Positions 28,352 through 37,219 of a DNA stretch of 64,000 nt are shown piece after piece. Both the position numbers and the translations under genes were made by a program. The stretch is taken from contig DATKVT010000169.1 of assembly GCA_035529935.1 (NCBI GenBank), positions 38,845-102,844 on the forward strand, given 5' to 3'. The notes below the pieces were generated by a model that did no database searches, was not told where the DNA came from, and worked only from the letters and a program-made list of their open reading frames with translations. This DNA is from Williamwhitmania sp. (GTDB lineage: Bacteria > Bacteroidota > Bacteroidia > Bacteroidales > Williamwhitmaniaceae). Each line of letters opens with the position of its first letter. The stretch's first letter is position 1.

Positions 28352-30097
28352 ATGAGTAATGCTTTTTTTAGTTTTTTAACACTTGTTGGCTCCTTGGGCT
28401 TATTCCTATTTGGAATGAAGCTGATGAGTGAATCATTGCAAAAAGTGGCAGGAGACAAGATGCGGAATATTCTTGCCGCCATGACCACGAATAAGGCAAC
28501 ACGCATACTTACAGGGGTTATGGTAACGGCTGTAATCCAATCATCTTCTGCTACCACAGTAATGGTCGTAAGTTTCGTCAATGCCGGTTTAATGTCTCTT
28601 ACACAGTCTGTTGGCGTAATAATGGGGGCCAACATCGGAACCACAGTAACCGCATGGATTATTTCAATTCTCGGTTTTCAAATTGACATTAGCCATATAG
28701 CACTACCACTTATTGGAATCAGCTTTCCGCTTCTGTTTTCGAAGGTTCATCGTTATAAATTTACTGGTGAACTTATTACCGGTTTTGCGCTCCTCTTCAT
28801 TGGATTGGGCTATCTAAAAGATTCCGTTCCTAGCATAAACGACAATCCCCAAATTCTTGAGTTCATTAAAAACTATACTAACCTAGGATTACTCTCCACC
28901 ATAATTTTTGTGGCCATTGGTACCCTGCTCACCATTATCATTCAATCATCAAGTGCAACGATGGCGCTTACCCTTGTTATGTGTTCAAACGGTTGGATTT
29001 CCTTTGAAAGTGCGGCCGCAATGGTGCTGGGCGAAAATATTGGAACCACAATAACGGCAAATATTGCAGCCATGGTGGCCAATGTTTCAGCTAAGCGCGC
29101 CGCAAGATCCCACTTCATCTTCAATGTTTTTGGTGTAGTTTGGGTAATTGCACTATTTCATCCATTTTTAAAGTTCATTTCGTTCATTCTCACCTCAGCT
29201 GGAGCATCATCGCCATTTATTTCAATTGCGTCAATTCCAATAGCGCTATCCCTTTTCCATACTGTTTTTAATATCACCAACACGTTGCTTTTGGTGAATT
29301 TTACTGGACTAATAGTAATGGTGGTTACTAAAATGGTCCCAGCAAAGGAAGATGAAGAAGAAAATTTCAGACTCAAACATTTGGAAATTGGATTACTTTC
29401 AACATCAGAACTATCTCTTCTTCAGGCAAAAAAGGAGATTATCACCTATGCTAGAAGAACCAACAAGATGTTCTCTTTTGTAAGAGAGCTGTTTAAGGAA
29501 ACTAATGGGAAAAAATTTGAACAAATACTTAACAGAATAATTAAGTATGAGGAGATAAGTGATAGAGTTGAACTTGAAATTGCCACATATCTTACGCAGG
29601 TTGCCGAGGGGGATTTAAGCGAAGAGGGGGCAAAGCGTATTCATGCCATGCTAAAGGTGATCAGCAACATGGAAAGCATTGCTGACTCGGCCTACAACTT
29701 AGCCAAGACCCTTGACCGAAAAAGGCAAAACAATATCTGGTTTCCGCAGGAGCTGCGCAACAACATTAATGGAATGTTCGATAGGGTGGATGAGGCATTT
29801 GCAGTAATGCTTGAAAACTTAGAGCTCGGCTATGGTAAAATCTCGCTTGATAAAGCAAACGGAATAGAGCAACAGATTAACTTGAAGAGAAATATGCTAC
29901 GGGAAGAACATATACAAAACGTTGAAAGCAATAAGTACAAATATCTTGCGGGTGTAGTTTACAACGATCTTTTCTCTGAAAGCGAAAAATTGGCCGACTA
30001 CATAATCAATGTCTCAGAGGACATTTTCTCCATAAAGCCAATCCCTTATGAATCGAAGCCCCAAAATAAGCACATACCTAACGAACAAGATAATTAA
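28352..30097 (+). CDS. Na+/phosphate cotransporter family protein with PhoU-like tail
   Basis: A 581-residue protein. The first about 330 residues hold two NptA/PNaS repeats, each with the hallmark QSSSATT or QSSSAT motif (AVIQSSSATTVMVVSFVN and IIQSSSATMALTLV) followed by GANIGTTVTA or GENIGTTITA. These form the sodium and phosphate binding core. The last about 200 residues are cytoplasmic helices like PhoU (ANGIEQQINLKRNMLREEHIQ). It presumably imports phosphate with sodium. It is the only plus-strand gene between the two atp clusters. Confidence 0.92.
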   Translation: MSNAFFSFLTLVGSLGLFLFGMKLMSESLQKVAGDKMRNILAAMTTNKATRILTGVMVTAVIQSSSATTVMVVSFVNAGLMSLTQSVGVIMGANIGTTVTAWIISILGFQIDISHIALPLIGISFPLLFSKVHRYKFTGELITGFALLFIGLGYLKDSVPSINDNPQILEFIKNYTNLGLLSTIIFVAIGTLLTIIIQSSSATMALTLVMCSNGWISFESAAAMVLGENIGTTITANIAAMVANVSAKRAARSHFIFNVFGVVWVIALFHPFLKFISFILTSAGASSPFISIASIPIALSLFHTVFNITNTLLLVNFTGLIVMVVTKMVPAKEDEEENFRLKHLEIGLLSTSELSLLQAKKEIITYARRTNKMFSFVRELFKETNGKKFEQILNRIIKYEEISDRVELEIATYLTQVAEGDLSEEGAKRIHAMLKVISNMESIADSAYNLAKTLDRKRQNNIWFPQELRNNINGMFDRVDEAFAVMLENLELGYGKISLDKANGIEQQINLKRNMLREEHIQNVESNKYKYLAGVVYNDLFSESEKLADYIINVSEDIFSIKPIPYESKPQNKHIPNEQDN

Positions 30098-30103
30098 CAT
30101 ACA

Positions 30104-30135
30104 AAGCCCGCTGAAGACTTTTCCTCAACGGGCTT
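30104..30135. terminator. Hairpin between convergent Na/Pi and atpG genes
   Basis: A 7-bp stem AAGCCCG/CGGGCTT with an 18-base loop that itself contains a short TGA.../...TCA pairing. It lies between converging stop codons at 30097 and 30158. T runs are short, so terminator strength is uncertain. Confidence 0.6.
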
Positions 30136-30157
30136 CGCTATCCCAATTTTAGGGCAA

Positions 30158-31036
30158 TTAATTCTTTAGTGCTTCAGCTCCAGTGGTAATCTCTGAAATT
30201 TCATTTGTAATTGCTGCTTGACGAGCCTTATTATACTGCAAACTAAGTTGTTTTATCAGGTCTGTTGCATTCTCGGTTGCAATATGCATTGCTGTAGTTC
30301 TTGCGCCATGCTCAGAAGCAACCGACTCAAGTAGGGCGCTAAAGAGCTTTACCTTTATTGCTTGGGGAATAATTTCTTCCAAAAGTCCCGCCATGTCAGG
30401 TTCTAGAATATACTTTGGCATGAACTTAGAATTTTCATTCACCTTTGCAGTAAATGGTAGTATTAATTCCCTGCAAGGCTGCTGTATTCCAGCGCTGATA
30501 AACTTGTTGTAAATCAACTCAACACGCTGAGTTTTTTCCAATGAAAAAGATGAAATTAACCCATCTGCTAAAACGGAAAGTACTTCCCTGTTTGGCTTGT
30601 CAACCAATGACCGGTAAGGTCCAGAAACATTAATTCCCTTTTTTACAAAGTGCTCGTGCCCATGCCGACCTAAAACAATAAGATTTACGCCAATCCCCGC
30701 ATTGCTTGTTTTGTATTCGGCCATGATCTTCTCTGCCAATTTTATGGCATTGGCATTGAATGTTCCACAAAGGCTTCCGTTGGCAGTAAATATCACAAGC
30801 GTCACATTCGAAAGTTTGACAGGCGTTTTGGCAAGGGGAATATTCTGCACAATCTCCTTGTCTGCCGCCAAATTCGAAACCATATCGAACAGCTTAGTGC
30901 TGTAAGGCCGAATTCTAAAGATGGAATCCTGTGCCTTTTTTAGCTTGGCTGCGGACACCATTTTCATAGCGCTGGTTATCTTTTTTGTGGAAGTAACCGA
31001 CGTAATTCTACTTCTGATCTCCTTTAGAGATGGCAT
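30158..31036 (-). CDS. atpG: F1 ATP synthase gamma subunit
   Basis: A 292-residue gamma subunit, the rotating shaft of F1. The N-terminal helix MPSLKEIRSRITSVTSTKKITSAMKMVSAAKLKKAQ is the family hallmark, and the C-terminal helix includes LESVASEHGARTTAMHIATENATDLI, which contacts the alpha3beta3 crown. The middle Rossmann-like domain is present. It is the last gene of the atpB-E-F-H-A-G cluster, 10 bases after atpA. Confidence 0.97.
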   Translation of the reverse strand: MPSLKEIRSRITSVTSTKKITSAMKMVSAAKLKKAQDSIFRIRPYSTKLFDMVSNLAADKEIVQNIPLAKTPVKLSNVTLVIFTANGSLCGTFNANAIKLAEKIMAEYKTSNAGIGVNLIVLGRHGHEHFVKKGINVSGPYRSLVDKPNREVLSVLADGLISSFSLEKTQRVELIYNKFISAGIQQPCRELILPFTAKVNENSKFMPKYILEPDMAGLLEEIIPQAIKVKLFSALLESVASEHGARTTAMHIATENATDLIKQLSLQYNKARQAAITNEISEITTGAEALKN

Positions 31037-31046
31037 CCTTCATCAA

Positions 31047-32630
31047 TTATTTAGAAAATCGTTTAGCAACATCTGTAGCAACGTCTGTCAATATTTTGGC
31101 AAGGTCGTCGTTTATAATACCGCTTTGTAAGGGTGCGAGCACCGAATCGTTATATTTTGAATCAAGCAACTCAAAAAGTGACAACTCGAACTCCTTCACT
31201 CGTTCGGCGGGCACATCCTTCAATAGCCCCTTTGTACCGCAGAAAATAATAGCAATCTGCTTTCCAACTGGCATTGTAGCGTGAAGCCCTTGCTTTAGAA
31301 TTTCAACATTTTTAGCCCCTTTATCCAAAATTGCCTTTGTTCCGGGGTCAAGGTCACTGCCAAACTTCGAAAAGGCCTCCAGCTCTCTGTATTGTGCCTG
31401 GTCGAGTTTTAAGGTGCCAGCAATTTTTTTCATCGATTTCAACTGGGCGTTTCCGCCAACTCGAGAAACAGAGATTCCAACATTAATTGCCGGTCTGATT
31501 CCTGCATTAAAAAGATTTGACTCAAGAAAAATCTGGCCGTCGGTAATGGAGATTACATTTGTTGGAATGTAGGCAGAAACGTCACCAGCCTGTGTTTCAA
31601 TAATGGGTAATGCCGTAAGTGATCCTCCGCCCTTAACCATCCGACGAATTGATTCTGGTAAGTCATTCATCTGGATGGCGATATCATCAGATTTAATTAT
31701 TTTTGCTGACCGCTCGAGAAGGCGGCTATGTAAATAAAAGATATCGCCAGGGTATGCCTCACGTCCGGGAGGACGACGGAGTAGTAACGAAACTTCACGA
31801 TAAGCAACAGCCTGCTTAGAAAGATCATCATAAACAACCAGTGCGTGTAGACCTGAGTCTCTAAAAAACTCGCCAATTGCAGCACCCGCAAATGGGGCAT
31901 AGAACTGCAATGCCGCGGGATCAGAGGCCGGAGCAGCAACAATAATAGTATACTTTAAGGCGTCATGCTCCTCAAGAGTTTTTACGATGTTAACAACGGT
32001 GCTGTTTTTTTGACCTATTGCAACGTAGATGCAGTAAACAGGGTCGCCATTTTCAAAGTATTGCCTCTGATTTAAAATAGTATCAATGGCAATTGTGGTC
32101 TTGCCTGTTTGCCGGTCCCCAATAATAAGTTCGCGCTGCCCCCGCCCAATTGGGAACATGGCATCGATTGCAATCAAGCCTGTTTGCAGAGGCTCATTCA
32201 CCGGTTGTCTAAAAATAACACCCGGGGCCTTACGCTCTAGCGGCATTTCGTAGAGCTTTCCGGCAATTGGTCCTTTCCCATCTATGGGTTGGCCGATGGT
32301 ATTTACCACACGTCCGAGCAATCCTTCTCCCACATGAATAGAGGCGATTCGACCGGTTCCTTTTGCAGTAAAGCCCTCCTTGATTTCTTCGGAAGAACCC
32401 AGCAGCACAACCCCAATATTGTCTTCTTCGAGGTTAAGAACGATACCCATAATACCATTTTCAAACTCAATGAGCTCATTTGATCGCACGTTGGTCAGCC
32501 CATAGAGACGAGCAATGCCATCACCCACCTGCAGCACTCTTCCAATTTCCTCAAATTGGCTATCTGCCTTTAAACCGGCTAACTCCATTTTAAGGATTTC
32601 GGCTATTTCCCCTGGCTTAATATCGGCCAT
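31047..32630 (-). CDS. atpA: F1 ATP synthase alpha subunit
   Basis: A 527-residue non-catalytic nucleotide-binding subunit. Walker A is [13 protein letters not shown]; the family signature [14 protein letters not shown] and the arginine-finger segment are present. The N-terminal beta-barrel begins at [20 protein letters not shown]. It sits between atpH (26-base gap) and atpG. Confidence 0.97.
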   Translation of the reverse strand: MADIKPGEIAEILKMELAGLKADSQFEEIGRVLQVGDGIARLYGLTNVRSNELIEFENGIMGIVLNLEEDNIGVVLLGSSEEIKEGFTAKGTGRIASIHVGEGLLGRVVNTIGQPIDGKGPIAGKLYEMPLERKAPGVIFRQPVNEPLQTGLIAIDAMFPIGRGQRELIIGDRQTGKTTIAIDTILNQRQYFENGDPVYCIYVAIGQKNSTVVNIVKTLEEHDALKYTIIVAAPASDPAALQFYAPFAGAAIGEFFRDSGLHALVVYDDLSKQAVAYREVSLLLRRPPGREAYPGDIFYLHSRLLERSAKIIKSDDIAIQMNDLPESIRRMVKGGGSLTALPIIETQAGDVSAYIPTNVISITDGQIFLESNLFNAGIRPAINVGISVSRVGGNAQLKSMKKIAGTLKLDQAQYRELEAFSKFGSDLDPGTKAILDKGAKNVEILKQGLHATMPVGKQIAIIFCGTKGLLKDVPAERVKEFELSLFELLDSKYNDSVLAPLQSGIINDDLAKILTDVATDVAKRFSK

Positions 32631-32656
32631 ATTGCTTTTTTGTTAAATTAATTACT

Positions 32657-33199
32657 CTAGTTTGCCTCAAGTATCCTATTTTTCAGACGCTTCAACTTGG
32701 TTGCAATACTTGCATCTAACATAATATCGTTCAGGGCAAGAGTAAAACCACCAATTAATTCAGGCTTTGTTATAAAGTCCAGCTCAACTGTGCCAACCAG
32801 CAACTTCTTTAAATTGATGATAATACTTTTGCGCTCCTCTTCGTCCATCACCACCGCAGAGGAAAACGCTACTTTCACAATTCCTGCGGATTTTCGATAA
32901 ATTAAAAAGTAGGAAATCAATATGTTTTTCAGAAAGACCTCCCGTTTTTTCTCCACAAGAAACTTCAAAAATCGAAGTGACACCATTGAAACTTTCCCCG
33001 TAAAGATTTTCTCAACAATGCCAGATTTCATTGAGGGAAAGATAACGGGAGAACTAAAGAGTTCCTGTAGTTCAGGGGTTGCATTTAGCACTGAATAAAC
33101 TTTTACCATATCGCCATACACCACATCGGTTGCATGTTGGTCAACAGAATACTCATGCAGAGCACGAGCGTATTTTACAAAAAGACGACTTTGGTTCAT
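32657..33199 (-). CDS. atpH: F1 ATP synthase delta subunit (OSCP-like)
   Basis: A 180-residue delta subunit, the top clamp joining F1 to the b stalk. The N-terminal helical domain starts LFVKYARALHEYSVDQ and the C-terminal domain shows the conserved pattern VKVAFSSAVVMDEEERKSI...DFITKPELIGGFTLALNDIMLDASI. It starts 5 bases after atpF. Confidence 0.95.
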   Translation of the reverse strand: MNQSRLFVKYARALHEYSVDQHATDVVYGDMVKVYSVLNATPELQELFSSPVIFPSMKSGIVEKIFTGKVSMVSLRFLKFLVEKKREVFLKNILISYFLIYRKSAGIVKVAFSSAVVMDEEERKSIIINLKKLLVGTVELDFITKPELIGGFTLALNDIMLDASIATKLKRLKNRILEAN

Positions 33200-33204
33200 T
33201 TTTG

Positions 33205-33699
33205 TCAGCTTAGCTTAATGTCTTTCAGCAGCTCGTTGATCAGTTTTTCCTGCTCGGTGTTATTTGCAAGTTCCTTTTTTAAAAGTTGCTCGGCAATATC
33301 AATAGAAAGAAGGGCCGCTTGGCGCTTTAAATCAGCCATCGCCTTCTCCTTTTCTTGCTGAATCATAATTTTGGCAAGCTCCATCTGCTTTCGCGTCTCC
33401 TCTTGAGCCGCTGAACGAGCCTCCCCAATAATATTTTCTTTTAGCACGCGAGCTTCTTTCATTATTTCCTCCTGCTGAGCACGAGCGTTGGTCAAAACAA
33501 GACTTCCTTCCTTTTGCAACCGACCAAACTCTTCCCTTGCTTTTTGTGCCGATTCAAGGGAATGCTTTATGGTTTCCTCCCTGCTCGTTAGGGCACGAAG
33601 AACGCTTGGCCAAGCATATTTTTGGAGGATAAAGTAAACAATTGCAAAAGACAATACCATCCAAAAAATCAAGCTGAAGTCGGGTATTAGTAGTCCCAT
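33205..33699 (-). CDS. atpF: Fo ATP synthase b subunit
   Basis: A 164-residue stator subunit. One N-terminal transmembrane helix (FSLIFWMVLSFAIVYFILQKYAWP) is followed by a long charged coiled coil (EETIKHSLESAQKAREEF, then ETRKQMELAKIMIQQEKEKA). Length and layout are normal for the family. It lies between atpE and atpH. Confidence 0.95.
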   Translation of the reverse strand: MGLLIPDFSLIFWMVLSFAIVYFILQKYAWPSVLRALTSREETIKHSLESAQKAREEFGRLQKEGSLVLTNARAQQEEIMKEARVLKENIIGEARSAAQEETRKQMELAKIMIQQEKEKAMADLKRQAALLSIDIAEQLLKKELANNTEQEKLINELLKDIKLS

Positions 33700-33717
33700 A
33701 TTACGACTGTTTACCTT

Positions 33718-34002
<285 letters not shown>

Positions 34003-35085
34003 CTATTTATTGTGATGCCTCAACTCTACTTTAGCCATACCAAAATAGATAGCGGAAAGCATTGTAAACACATACGCTTGAATAAAAGCAACAAGCAACT
34101 CCAGCAAAGTCATAAATACGGTAAATGCTATAGTGAAAACAGAAAAACCGTACCCTGCCACTGCTGACATTTGCCCAAAAATGAAGATAAGTGAAAAGAA
34201 AACAATTGCCACCATATGTCCAGCCAGAATATTTGCAAATAAACGAATCATCAAGATGATTGGCTTTGTGAATACGCTTGTAATTTCAACTAATGGCATC
34301 AATGGAATTGGATATTTTAAAAACCAAGGGATTTCCGGATTGTTGAAAATTTCTACCCAGTAATCCTTATTGGTGCTTATTGTGGTAATAATAAAAATAA
34401 GCACAGCCAAAACCATTGTTATTGCAATATTTCCCGTCACGTTTGCACCACCTGGAAATACAGGTATAATTCCTAAAAGATTTGAAAACCAAATAAAGAA
34501 GAATACTGTTAACAGCAATGGCATGAACTTATTATATCTTTCCACACCGATTGAAGGGATTGCTATTTCATCGCGAACAAAGATTATGATTGGTTCAAAA
34601 AGATTCTGTATCCCATGCGGTGCTGTATCTGGATTTTTTTTATACCGGTTAGCAATGGTTAAAAATACCACAAGCATTATCGCCGAAATAACGAATAGGG
34701 ATACCACGTTCTTTGAAATCGAAAAATCGAGGGGTCTCGACTCTTTGGTGGCACCATTAGCACCAACTACTGATTCAACCAACTTTCCTTGGTACACCCC
34801 CTTTTCGCTGATGTGAAAGCTTCCGTATTTTCCAGAATGAAGTTGCGATGAGAGAAAAAAACAAAATCCGCTATGTTTTGAGTAAAGCATGATTGGTAGC
34901 GGAATGGTTATTTTTTTACTACCAATGTCGGTAATATGCCATTGGTACGAATCCTGAATGTGCTCCATCACAAAATCACCCGGCAGGAATTTTTTTGTGG
35001 ATTCAGTTCCGTTTTCTTGACACATCGCTGGCACGAAAAGGGCCAAGAAGGTAAGTGTTCCTAATAGTTTCTTAAAACCAATCAC
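34003..35085 (-). CDS. atpB: Fo ATP synthase a subunit with N-terminal signal peptide
   Basis: A 360-residue subunit, longer than the about 270 residues of E. coli. It begins with a signal-peptide-like segment (KKLLGTLTFLALFVPAMCQ) and then about 110 hydrophilic residues (KFLPGDFVMEHIQDSYQWHI) before the first membrane helix at about 130. The channel domain keeps the essential arginine in IILMIRLFANILAGHM and the C-terminal helix ELLVAFIQAYVFTMLSAIYFG. Extended N-termini are usual for Bacteroidetes a subunits. It lies between the four-helix protein gene and atpE. Confidence 0.95.
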   Translation of the reverse strand: MIGFKKLLGTLTFLALFVPAMCQENGTESTKKFLPGDFVMEHIQDSYQWHITDIGSKKITIPLPIMLYSKHSGFCFFLSSQLHSGKYGSFHISEKGVYQGKLVESVVGANGATKESRPLDFSISKNVVSLFVISAIMLVVFLTIANRYKKNPDTAPHGIQNLFEPIIIFVRDEIAIPSIGVERYNKFMPLLLTVFFFIWFSNLLGIIPVFPGGANVTGNIAITMVLAVLIFIITTISTNKDYWVEIFNNPEIPWFLKYPIPLMPLVEITSVFTKPIILMIRLFANILAGHMVAIVFFSLIFIFGQMSAVAGYGFSVFTIAFTVFMTLLELLVAFIQAYVFTMLSAIYFGMAKVELRHHNK

Positions 35086-35105
35086 GATATTTTTTTGGGC
35101 GAAAT

Positions 35106-35507
35106 TTAATTCTTTTTCTTGGTATGTGCCTCCGATTTTTGAAGTAATATGAAAATGTCAAAGATTAGAAAAGCTAAATACAAAATTGACAGAGAGATAA
35201 GAAATGGTACTGCTTGAACTTTTATCAGAAAAACGTAAGTTGCCATAAGTAGAATCATTAGAAACATTTTCAATGTGCTGAAAAGGAGAAATCTATTTAA
35301 AAAAAGGCTAGGGTGACCGCTCATGGCTTTGCCAAGAACCCGTTGGCTAATAAAAGAATAGGCGGAAAACAAAAACAGGAGAAAGGGAAAGAATGTAAAA
35401 TATGAGCGAGGTGAAATAAAAACAAAAATAACAATAGCCGCAAGCGCTATCGCTCCAACGAACATAAAGAGTTTATAATCCTGACCCGAAAAAAATTGTT
35501 TCTTCAT
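35106..35507 (-). CDS. Four-helix membrane protein in the AtpI position
   Basis: A 133-residue protein with four predicted transmembrane helices in two pairs (about 15-30 and 36-50, then 73-92 and 97-116) and a basic C-terminal tail (KSEAHTKKKN). It is directly upstream of atpB with a 20-base gap, the place that AtpI (ATP synthase assembly and c-ring helper) takes in other genomes, and its topology agrees. Sequence similarity to AtpI is not obvious to me, so the assignment rests on position and topology. Confidence 0.65.
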   Translation of the reverse strand: MKKQFFSGQDYKLFMFVGAIALAAIVIFVFISPRSYFTFFPFLLFLFSAYSFISQRVLGKAMSGHPSLFLNRFLLFSTLKMFLMILLMATYVFLIKVQAVPFLISLSILYLAFLIFDIFILLQKSEAHTKKKN

Positions 35508-35577
35508 TTCTATATTATGGTTAGAAGAAAATTCTGCTCATCTTTTAAAAAAGAATATTGGGTGCATGAGTAACAAG

Positions 35578-35613
35578 ATAAGCGGGTGAGGCATTAATGC
35601 CTCACCCGCTTAT
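35578..35613 (-). terminator. 36-base perfect palindrome after the bactofilin gene
   Basis: A perfect inverted repeat from ATAAGCGGGTGAGG to CCTCACCCGCTTAT with its centre at ATTAAT. It starts 14 bases after the bactofilin stop codon and lies 70 bases before the ATP-synthase cluster. The T run on the minus strand is weak, so it may be a leaky terminator or attenuator. Confidence 0.65.
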
Positions 35614-35627
35614 GAAATTGTGACACC

Positions 35628-36035
35628 CTACATAGTGTCATTTTCTTTTTTGGATATTTCCCCTGTAAAGATATTTTGAGCAACATCGGTGTCGGTCATA
35701 TTACAGTATCCAGTAAACCTTGAGCCGGGTTCCACTGAAAATTTCCCTGTTGTAATATCTCCAATAACACGACTTGAAGATTTAAGTGCAAGAAGGTCGA
35801 CAACAGAAATCTTGCCCTCAACCGACCCGGATACATCAGCATTCTTGCAAGAAATTTCTCCTTTAATACGTCCTGTTTCGCCCACTACAACTTTCCCTTT
35901 TGTTGTTATGTTCCCAGTCAGAATGCCATCAATTCGAAGATCACCGTTTGAATTGATGTCTCCTGTTATTTCAGTTCCACCACCAATTAAGTTGATGTTT
36001 GCAGAGATTGTTTCTGTTTCGTTGTACTTAGCCAT
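35628..36035 (-). CDS. Bactofilin (polymer-forming cytoskeletal protein)
   Basis: A 135-residue bactofilin. The core is a right-handed beta-helix with glycine-spaced six-residue rungs (INLIGGGTEITGDINSNGDLRIDGILTGNITTKGKV and so on to SVEPGSRFTGYCNM). Short non-repetitive tails flank it (N-terminal KYNETETIS, C-terminal GEISKKENDTM). Bactofilins polymerise without nucleotide and scaffold envelope or cell-shape proteins. It precedes the ATP-synthase cluster on the same strand. Confidence 0.93.
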   Translation of the reverse strand: MAKYNETETISANINLIGGGTEITGDINSNGDLRIDGILTGNITTKGKVVVGETGRIKGEISCKNADVSGSVEGKISVVDLLALKSSSRVIGDITTGKFSVEPGSRFTGYCNMTDTDVAQNIFTGEISKKENDTM

Positions 36036-36067
36036 AGCAATGAAATTAATGAGTCTTTTAATCGTGA

Positions 36068-36075
36068 CAAATATA
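36068..36075 (-). promoter_or_regulatory. Bacteroidetes -7 promoter element before the bactofilin gene
   Basis: TATATTTG on the minus strand, an exact TAnnTTTG match, 32 bases upstream of the ATG at 36035. Confidence 0.5.
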
Positions 36076-36105
36076 AAAAAATTGAACGGTACCTAATAAT
36101 AAAAA

Positions 36106-36834
36106 TTACGAGGTAACTTGCAGAAAGAGGTAAACCCAAGCGATATCTACGAATGAATGGCTTGTTAGTTTCCCTTCACCCTCTATTTTTTCGTCTTCGT
36201 CACTCATATTTGGCGATTCCATATCGTCTGCATCACCTTCGTCAACATCATCAAGCCAAACATTTCTGGGAAATTCCGGTCCCTTATTTCTCAAAATAAA
36301 GGCAAGAACAAATCCAGCTGCACCTCCAAACAAGTGGCCTTCCCACGAAATTTCAGGAAAAATGGGCAACAACCCCCAAACCATACCGCCATACTCAAGC
36401 ACGACAATGAGTGAAACTGCCAGTAGTCGAACATTCTGCCGAATCAGCCCACTAAAGAAAAGAAACGACGCTAAGCCATATACCACTCCAGATGCCCCAA
36501 CGTGGTATGCTTCTCTACCATAAAACCAAGTTAAGGCTCCTCCAGCAAGCCAACAGCCGACCAACACTATAATACCAAGATCCTTGTAGAAATAGAATAC
36601 CCCCGTAAGCAAAACAAAAAATGCAATGCTATTGGAAGCAAGATGGCTCCAGCTTGCATGAATAAATGGAGAAGTTAAAATTCCAATTGCACCATGCAGA
36701 TCTCGTGGCAATATGCCAAACTTGTAGCCAACAAAAAGACCGTTTTGCTCCAATATAAAAATCAAAAAAAATGAAAAGATGAACATAAATGGGATTACTG
36801 AACTTAACAATAATCGCTTAGGAGAATTATCCAT
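36106..36834 (-). CDS. Rhomboid-family intramembrane serine protease
   Basis: A 242-residue membrane protein with six hydrophobic helices. The catalytic serine S115 lies in GASGVVYG and the histidine H167 in WEGHLFGGAAG, forming the Ser-His dyad. The conserved WSHLASNSIAFF segment supplies the oxyanion-hole His and Asn. The C-terminal about 50 residues are acidic and cytoplasmic (DDVDEGDADDMESP). Substrates are unknown. It is a single-gene unit beginning at a 385-base gene-free stretch. Confidence 0.9.
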   Translation of the reverse strand: MDNSPKRLLLSSVIPFMFIFSFFLIFILEQNGLFVGYKFGILPRDLHGAIGILTSPFIHASWSHLASNSIAFFVLLTGVFYFYKDLGIIVLVGCWLAGGALTWFYGREAYHVGASGVVYGLASFLFFSGLIRQNVRLLAVSLIVVLEYGGMVWGLLPIFPEISWEGHLFGGAAGFVLAFILRNKGPEFPRNVWLDDVDEGDADDMESPNMSDEDEKIEGEGKLTSHSFVDIAWVYLFLQVTS

Positions 36835-37219
36835 ATGTATGCAATCTTTCTGCTACGATCAACAAACAGTTTATTTTCATTACCTCGACATTGTTTCTCT
36901 TCTTAAAAACAGATACCCTAAGCCACTATTATTAATTAATTGAAGGTGAAATCAAAGCCTAAGAGATTTCTCCTTTGGGGTCTGCATTATATTCATTTTT
37001 AAATTCATAAAAAAGCGCAAAAGAACAAATAGCTTGCAATTGTTACAAGCTATATTTCAATCAAGAACATGTTTTCTAACCACCAAACTCCGTTTTTGTA
37101 ACAGGGTAAATAACAAATCGTTAAAAAAAGTACCGCGCTAAATACCACAACATTCGAACCGAATACTTTTTTTTACTAGCCAAATAAATATGTTAATTAT
37201 TCTGAACAATTACATTAAG
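36835..37219. other. 385-base AT-rich gene-free region
   Basis: Separates the rhomboid gene (start 36834) from the propeller gene (stop 37220), both on the minus strand. I find no plausible reading frame or tRNA. It holds an inverted repeat ATAGCTTG/CAAGCTAT at 37029-37053 and a small one, ATTCG-AAC-CGAAT, near 37153. It should contain the rhomboid promoter and the propeller terminator; no exact TAnnTTTG occurs close to the rhomboid start. Confidence 0.6.
37029..37053 (-). repeat. Inverted repeat, possible terminator of the propeller gene
   Basis: ATAGCTTG and CAAGCTAT form an 8-bp stem with a 9-base loop. On the minus strand it is followed by ATTTGTTCTTTT, a loose T-rich run. It lies about 170 bases after the propeller stop codon. 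Confidence 0.4.

Noticed and set aside
34370..34816. A 148-codon open frame opposite atpB
   Set aside because: It is antisense to a certain ATP-synthase gene and mirrors its hydrophobic codons.
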